A stretch of 64,000 nt of DNA from Paenibacillus lautus NBRC 15380 (GTDB taxonomy: Bacteria; Bacillota; Bacilli; Paenibacillales; Paenibacillaceae), in assembly GCF_004000945.1 (NCBI RefSeq), contig NZ_BIMF01000005.1:1-64000 (forward strand), given 5' to 3'. The stretch's first letter is position 1, and the number at the start of each line of letters is the position of its first letter. The notes beneath the pieces were generated by a model, which saw nothing but the letters and a program-made list of their open reading frames with translations, searched no databases and was not told the origin of the DNA. Position numbers and translations under genes: made by a program. Positions 60,541-64,000 of the stretch are shown here, one piece after another.

Positions 60541-60741
60541 TCAACCCTTCAGTATTTTTTTACCGATCCAATATACAATCGACACTACGAGCGGTACTCC
60601 AATCAGAAAGGACAGGCAAATGACTGCTTTTTCCGCAGCTGCGTAACTCGTGTCAAGCAGATTAGGAATCACGGTCCCCAGTACACCGACAACAGCAATG
60701 ATCACCATTATGTATTTGAACCGTTTTTGTTTATCGCTCAT
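60541..60741 (-). CDS. Small two-helix membrane protein
   Basis: Protein of 66 residues with two hydrophobic helices (about 9-27 and 39-58) and basic ends. No family recognised. ATG at 60741 follows AAGGAGGAG. It lies between the WXG100-like gene (17 nt upstream) and the DUF4176 gene, so all three form an operon; a membrane immunity or export-aid role is conceivable. Confidence 0.72.
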   Translation of the reverse strand: MSDKQKRFKYIMVIIAVVGVLGTVIPNLLDTSYAAAEKAVICLSFLIGVPLVVSIVYWIGKKILKG

Positions 60742-60758
60742 CGGGGGTGCTCCTCCTT

Positions 60759-61598
60759 CTATTTTACCGTAATCGCTCCTCCGACCCCGACAAGGCTTGC
60801 CCCTGGTCCTAACGGCACGTGGAACTTTAAACCACTCTTCCCTACCTCAGCGGATGCGCCGAGTACGCCGAGTGAGGCGGAACCTCCGATATGCAGCTCC
60901 TTATCCGTCCATGGAAGCGGAATATTCACGCCGCCTTCATATTTGTTTAATGTAGCTTCAGCCCCAACACTGAGTGTGCCATCCTTGACAGCTGCCTCAA
61001 CCTCGGCCTTAACGAGGCTAACTGATCCTTCGACATGATCATTAGCATAGCCCGCTTCTACAACAGCCCCGCTGGCATGCGCTCCTTCGGATAAGCTTGC
61101 TCCCGCACTGCCTGTTATTGCTTTGGCATAAAGTCCATTCTCTTCGTGCTTGATTACGCTGCCTTCCACTTCAACACCTTCAAGCGCTGCGTCCAGCGGG
61201 TTGCTTGAGGATTTGGCAGACACGCCGGAAGTCTTGGTTGCAGCTGCCGCAGCGATGCCCGTTCCGGTTGCCGCCCCGGCCAGAATGCCTGCGCCTGCTA
61301 CGGCTCCTCCAGCTGCAGCACCGTTCACCATTTCATCCGTGGAACGGAATTTCACGGAAATTTGCTTCAGTTCGGTGGATATCGATTGTAAGCACTCTAC
61401 GAACTTGATCATGGTCGCCCTGGCTTGCTGGTAATCCCCGTAAAACCGCTCACGGGTCATTCCCTGCCATTGACCTTCCATTTCTTGAATGCTTCGTTGA
61501 AGCCGCTCCACCATATCGCTGCTAAGTTGCCCTGACTGCGCAAATTGCGTGGATACCTGCTCCAATTGCTCGGGTGTAACTAAAATTCGATTGGACAT
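60759..61598 (-). CDS. WXG100-type protein with glycine/alanine-rich beta-repeat C-terminus
   Basis: Protein of 279 residues. About 1-90 form a WXG100 helical hairpin (ILVTPEQLEQVSTQFAQSG; EGQWQGM at the turn), the export signal of type VII secretion substrates. A short Gly/Ala-rich hydrophobic stretch (about 105-140, AAAGGAVAGAGILAGAATG) leads to a C-terminal domain of alternating small and charged residues (GSASLGVLGASAEVGKSGLKF), likely beta-rich. No nuclease or other enzyme motif is visible. The ATG at 61598 is used; GGGG lies 11 nt upstream. A secreted effector or structural protein is likely; function unknown. Confidence 0.8.
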   Translation of the reverse strand: MSNRILVTPEQLEQVSTQFAQSGQLSSDMVERLQRSIQEMEGQWQGMTRERFYGDYQQARATMIKFVECLQSISTELKQISVKFRSTDEMVNGAAAGGAVAGAGILAGAATGTGIAAAAATKTSGVSAKSSSNPLDAALEGVEVEGSVIKHEENGLYAKAITGSAGASLSEGAHASGAVVEAGYANDHVEGSVSLVKAEVEAAVKDGTLSVGAEATLNKYEGGVNIPLPWTDKELHIGGSASLGVLGASAEVGKSGLKFHVPLGPGASLVGVGGAITVK

Positions 61599-61959
61599 GA
61601 ATATGGACGCCCCTTCTGTCTTGCTGCCTCTGCTTTTCAGGCAGTCTATATGCAAATTTCGATTCCATAACCTACTTAAACCGATCTACCGGGTGAATAA
61701 CCACATTTTACAATTTTAGTAGGTATACAGGAAAGGAGCAATCAAGCGAGAGGTTCATTTCTTAGTAGCTAATCTAGTAAAAAAGAACTGGCATCCTTTC
61801 TCTCCCGTCCTGAATAACTCTCGCTTCATCCCCGGCTTTAGTCCAGCACTGAAATCATTCCGGGGTACAGGGTCCCGTTACATCCCCAGCCCGTTAACGT
61901 CACCCTCATTCTCCTGTAAATTATAAACAATTCATTATTACGGAGAGGGTGTCATTCAT
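61599..61959. other. Divergent intergenic region upstream of the WXG100 operon and the membrane protein
   Basis: About 360 nt with promoters for both directions. No terminator, known riboswitch or further small gene is evident by eye. Confidence 0.4.
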
Positions 61960-62853
61960 ATGAATCAACTTGCACGTGAAGCGACCAACTGGGCGTTCAA
62001 GCTGTATAAGCAGGAGACTTGGCTTTTACTGACGGGGCTGCTCGGGTTTTTGTTAGCCGGAATATGCGGGATCTGGGTATTGCTGAATGGTGGGCCTGTC
62101 TCGCCTGATGGAGATATCTCCAAAGCGTTTTCCTTCAACGCGGCCCTGGGGATATTCATCCTATCAACCGCAATCATTTTGCCGGTTTCCGGTATGAGGC
62201 CACGAAGCAAATCGTTCTACCGCTGCTGCTATATACCGCTCGTTCTGTTCTCCTATTTCGCCGAGACCGTTCAAAATTTCCGCGGTGTCGATCCGCGGTT
62301 CGTTCAGAATGGCTCGCCCTTTGATCATGTCATCTCGACTATTTTCCCTGCCGTTGCGCTTCTGCTTATCGTGTTCTACCTGATCCTTGGCGCCCAGTAC
62401 TTCCGCAAGCGTGTAATTGAAGCCCATCCGGAACTCGGACTCGGCATTCGTTATGCCATGATCGCGGTGCTGGTATCTTTTGCAGCCGGCCTATGGATCT
62501 CCATCAATGCGGGACGCTTTACCGGGATCGGCGGCAATATCATCTGGCTGCACGGACTAGGGTTTCATGCACTGCAAGCGATCCCTTTTGTAGCGTGGCT
62601 GTCCACGAGGAAATCCGTCAATCCTGCAGTTAAACCGATTCTGATCCACATTAGCGGTCTGGCATATTTGCTCGGATTGATTGCCATCGGATGGCAGACG
62701 CTTCTCGGATACTCCATTGCCGAATGGTCCTTGCTTCCGATTCTGGCTGGCAGCTGTTTTCTCGTCGCATTCACCCCGGTTATATGGCTGCTAAGTCAAT
62801 CGAACACATCCGCTGAACCAGTCCACAAAGCCCAATCCACACGTAGTGTATAA
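61960..62853 (+). CDS. Integral membrane protein of unknown function, 297 residues
   Basis: About eight hydrophobic helices span the protein. Notable is IIWLHGLGFHALQAIPFVAWLS, with two conserved-looking His in a helix that could bind metal or heme. I do not recognise the family. The ATG at 61960 is preceded by GGAGAGGGTG, with a TATAAAC-type stretch further upstream. Monocistronic: structured repeat B and a terminator follow directly. Confidence 0.75.
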   Translation: MNQLAREATNWAFKLYKQETWLLLTGLLGFLLAGICGIWVLLNGGPVSPDGDISKAFSFNAALGIFILSTAIILPVSGMRPRSKSFYRCCYIPLVLFSYFAETVQNFRGVDPRFVQNGSPFDHVISTIFPAVALLLIVFYLILGAQYFRKRVIEAHPELGLGIRYAMIAVLVSFAAGLWISINAGRFTGIGGNIIWLHGLGFHALQAIPFVAWLSTRKSVNPAVKPILIHISGLAYLLGLIAIGWQTLLGYSIAEWSLLPILAGSCFLVAFTPVIWLLSQSNTSAEPVHKAQSTRSV

Positions 62854-62980
62854 GACTTGCATAAGAAAAACGTCTATCGACGTACATCCTCAGAAGACAG
62901 ACCGCGTTTATAGGATGTTTTTCTTGCGATATCAGAAAGGCCCATGCTTCGAAGTTTATACTTTCTGATATCTAAAAAAA
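62853..62980 (+). repeat. Structured intergenic repeat, copy B
   Basis: 128-nt element starting at the last base of the stop codon and ending at the terminator. Inverted-repeat pairs: AAGAAAAAC (62863-62871) with GTTTTTCTT (62917-62925), ACATCCT with AGGATGT between them, and a perfect GATATCAGAAAG (62928-62939) with CTTTCTGATATC (62961-62972). Confidence 0.9.
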
Positions 62981-63014
62981 AGAGACAGTGCTGGGATATC
63001 CCCCGCCTGTCTCT
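62981..63014. terminator. Terminator after structured repeat B
   Basis: AGAGACAG / CTGTCTCT stem with inner GGGATATCCC, preceded by an A-tract and followed by TCTATAA; works for either convergent gene. Confidence 0.8.
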
Positions 63015-63056
63015 TCTATAAAAACACTGCGCCCGTGATCTATAATCTATGACCGT

Positions 63057-63389
63057 TTAAATAAACAAAAACGGAATGAGGAACAACAGCGCTATGGCTT
63101 CCCAAGCAAACACATTGGCTCCCCAGCCATATCCGCCGTATGCACCGTAGCCGTAAGGTCCAAATGCGGACGTTTGCGCACCGCCTTTAGCTGACTTCGA
63201 AGATTTTTTGCCCTTTTTACCCTTTGTGGACAATATATATGCGGATGGGTTCGCAAATTCGAGTTCAAGTCCTCGATCATGTACACCTCGAATAGTCCCC
63301 ACAACTTCCGTTCCATCACGCATGACAGCGCAAACGGTTTTACCGATGTAACCCCTGCATCCGTCTGCCGAAATTGGTATTGGCTGCAC
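63057..63389 (-). CDS. Small Sm-like/beta-barrel protein with glycine-tyrosine tail
   Basis: Protein of 110 residues. The first part (GYIGKTVCAVMRDGTEVVGTIRGVHDRGLELEF) resembles Sm-like or KOW-like small beta-barrels. A Lys/Ser-rich stretch (KGKKGKKSSKSAKGG) follows, then a Gly/Tyr-rich segment (YGYGAYGGYGWG) and a C-terminal hydrophobic helix (IALLFLIPFLFI). The GTG at 63389 follows GGGGAGGGGG; upstream in-frame codons are not family-like. Such proteins occur in spore coats; the role is unknown. Confidence 0.72.
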   Translation of the reverse strand: MQPIPISADGCRGYIGKTVCAVMRDGTEVVGTIRGVHDRGLELEFANPSAYILSTKGKKGKKSSKSAKGGAQTSAFGPYGYGAYGGYGWGANVFAWEAIALLFLIPFLFI

Positions 63390-63489
63390 TCTATTTCCCC
63401 CTCCCCAGCGTTTGTGTATTATATTCCTACTGGGGAGAAGGCGGCAGAGATAGATGTCCGCGTCACCAAAAATCCGCAATTAACCTTAC

Positions 63490-64000
63490 TTAATTACTAG
63501 CCTTACGGTAGGCTCTGACCATTAAATCTTCGTCTATCGCGCCTTGAAACCGCTCGGAGATGATGCCGTCTGGAGAAATTACATAGGTAGTCGGATAGGC
63601 CACCACCTCGTATTGTCTGGTGCTTGTTCCATTCTGGTCGTATAGGACAGGGAATGTTAAGCCATTCTTCTCGACGAAAGACTGTACCTCACTCATGCTA
63701 TTTTCCAGGTGCGTCATATTAACAGCTAAAATGATCACATTCTCATCCTGATATTTATCGTAAAAATCCTGCATATAAGGCATTTCAACCTTGCAGGGCG
63801 GGCACCAGGATGCCCAGAAGTTCAGAAGAACGGTTTGCCCTCGATAATCGGACAGTTTGATCTCCTGCCCTTCCCGATTCATCAGCGTAAAATCCGGTGC
63901 GCGAAGCCCGGGCTTCAACCCTTCAGCAACGGCTTCCGGTTTGCCTTCTACATTCGGAGATACGATCGCTTCTTTCTGGCTGGCCGAGGTAGAAGCGAAG
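63490..64000 (-). CDS. TlpA/ResA-type thiol-disulfide oxidoreductase (5' end outside window)
   Basis: The reading frame enters from the right edge and ends at 63490, giving at least 170 residues. The thioredoxin fold (APDFTLMNREGQEIKLSDYRG) holds the active site WASWCPPCK and the cis-Pro region VVAYPTTYVIS. Upstream residues visible here (SQKEAIVSPNVEGKPEAVAEG) look like the linker after a membrane anchor or lipoprotein signal, so a TTG at 63918 is probably not the start. Such proteins reduce extracytoplasmic disulfides, for example in cytochrome c maturation or spore synthesis. Confidence 0.9.
   Translation of the reverse strand, partial: FASTSASQKEAIVSPNVEGKPEAVAEGLKPGLRAPDFTLMNREGQEIKLSDYRGQTVLLNFWASWCPPCKVEMPYMQDFYDKYQDENVIILAVNMTHLENSMSEVQSFVEKNGLTFPVLYDQNGTSTRQYEVVAYPTTYVISPDGIISERFQGAIDEDLMVRAYRKASN

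Noticed and set aside
63490-63918. TlpA-type gene as complete, starting at a TTG at 63918
   Set aside because: The frame stays open to the window edge and the upstream residues look like a linker after an export signal, so the gene is more likely truncated by the window.

Overview
The window looks like chromosomal DNA from a spore-forming, mesophilic Gram-positive bacterium of the Paenibacillus type. Supporting signs are moderate GC with AT-rich intergenic stretches, strong AGGAGG-type ribosome binding sites with frequent TTG/GTG starts, YesM/YesN two-component pairs, YjcZ/YmaF/DUF4183 spore-associated proteins, a copper-amine-oxidase-N plus GH18 protein, and many carbohydrate clusters. No rRNA, tRNA, CRISPR array, prophage or intact insertion sequence was seen.

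Layout. 1-8.2 kb (minus strand): a ribose-type sugar ABC importer (binding protein, permease, double ATPase) behind a regulatory unit of AraC-type response regulator, YesM-like kinase and a membrane-anchored sugar-binding protein. 8.3-13.8 kb: two NADPH:FMN reductases, one overlapping a VOC/helical fusion protein, then a LiaR/NarL-type regulator with a soluble Cys-rich GAF kinase. 13.8-18.5 kb: a leader peptide with hairpins, a CD3324-family regulator, an amidase, and two divergent DUF4183 surface or spore proteins, one with a collagen-like domain. 18.5-24.1 kb: an L-fucose operon (fucI-fucA-kinase-fucU) with a divergent AraC regulator. 24.3-27.1 kb: a PrsW membrane protease fused to a C-terminal PD-(D/E)xK nuclease-like domain, followed by a probable immunity gene. 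27.5-33.1 kb: a 2Fe-2S ferredoxin, a GH18 protein, an NlpC/P60 hydrolase under a c-di-AMP riboswitch, a DIP1984-like protein, a ROK kinase and CutC. 33.2-42.7 kb: a MITE-like element, leucyl aminopeptidase, a Dpp-type peptide importer, asparaginase and a ROK repressor. 42.7-44.9 kb: a repeat-rich gap, then a 7Fe ferredoxin divergent from a Cys-rich regulator. 45-47.6 kb: a PQQ-type sugar dehydrogenase and a MurE-like ligase. 47.6-49.8 kb: a nest of very small genes (YjcZ, YmaF and unknowns). 50-60 kb: an SDR reductase, then lutCBA, a DeoR regulator, rhaB, rhaA and the fused aldolase/dehydrogenase rhaEW. 60.2-61.6 kb: a WXG100-type protein with a small membrane protein and a DUF4176 protein. 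62-64 kb: a membrane protein, a small Sm-like protein and a TlpA-type thioredoxin whose 5' end lies beyond the window.

How the parts work together. The rhamnose genes convert L-rhamnose to DHAP and L-lactaldehyde; the RhaEW dehydrogenase domain makes L-lactate; the adjacent LutABC oxidises this to pyruvate. The fucose operon gives the same two C3 products. The Dpp importer, aminopeptidase and asparaginase form a peptide and amino-acid scavenging locus. Most noteworthy are the PrsW-nuclease toxin/immunity pair, a structured repeat that sits between stop codon and terminator in three convergent gene pairs (two close copies and one diverged), and a MurE paralogue with an altered substrate motif (DNPF instead of DNPR).
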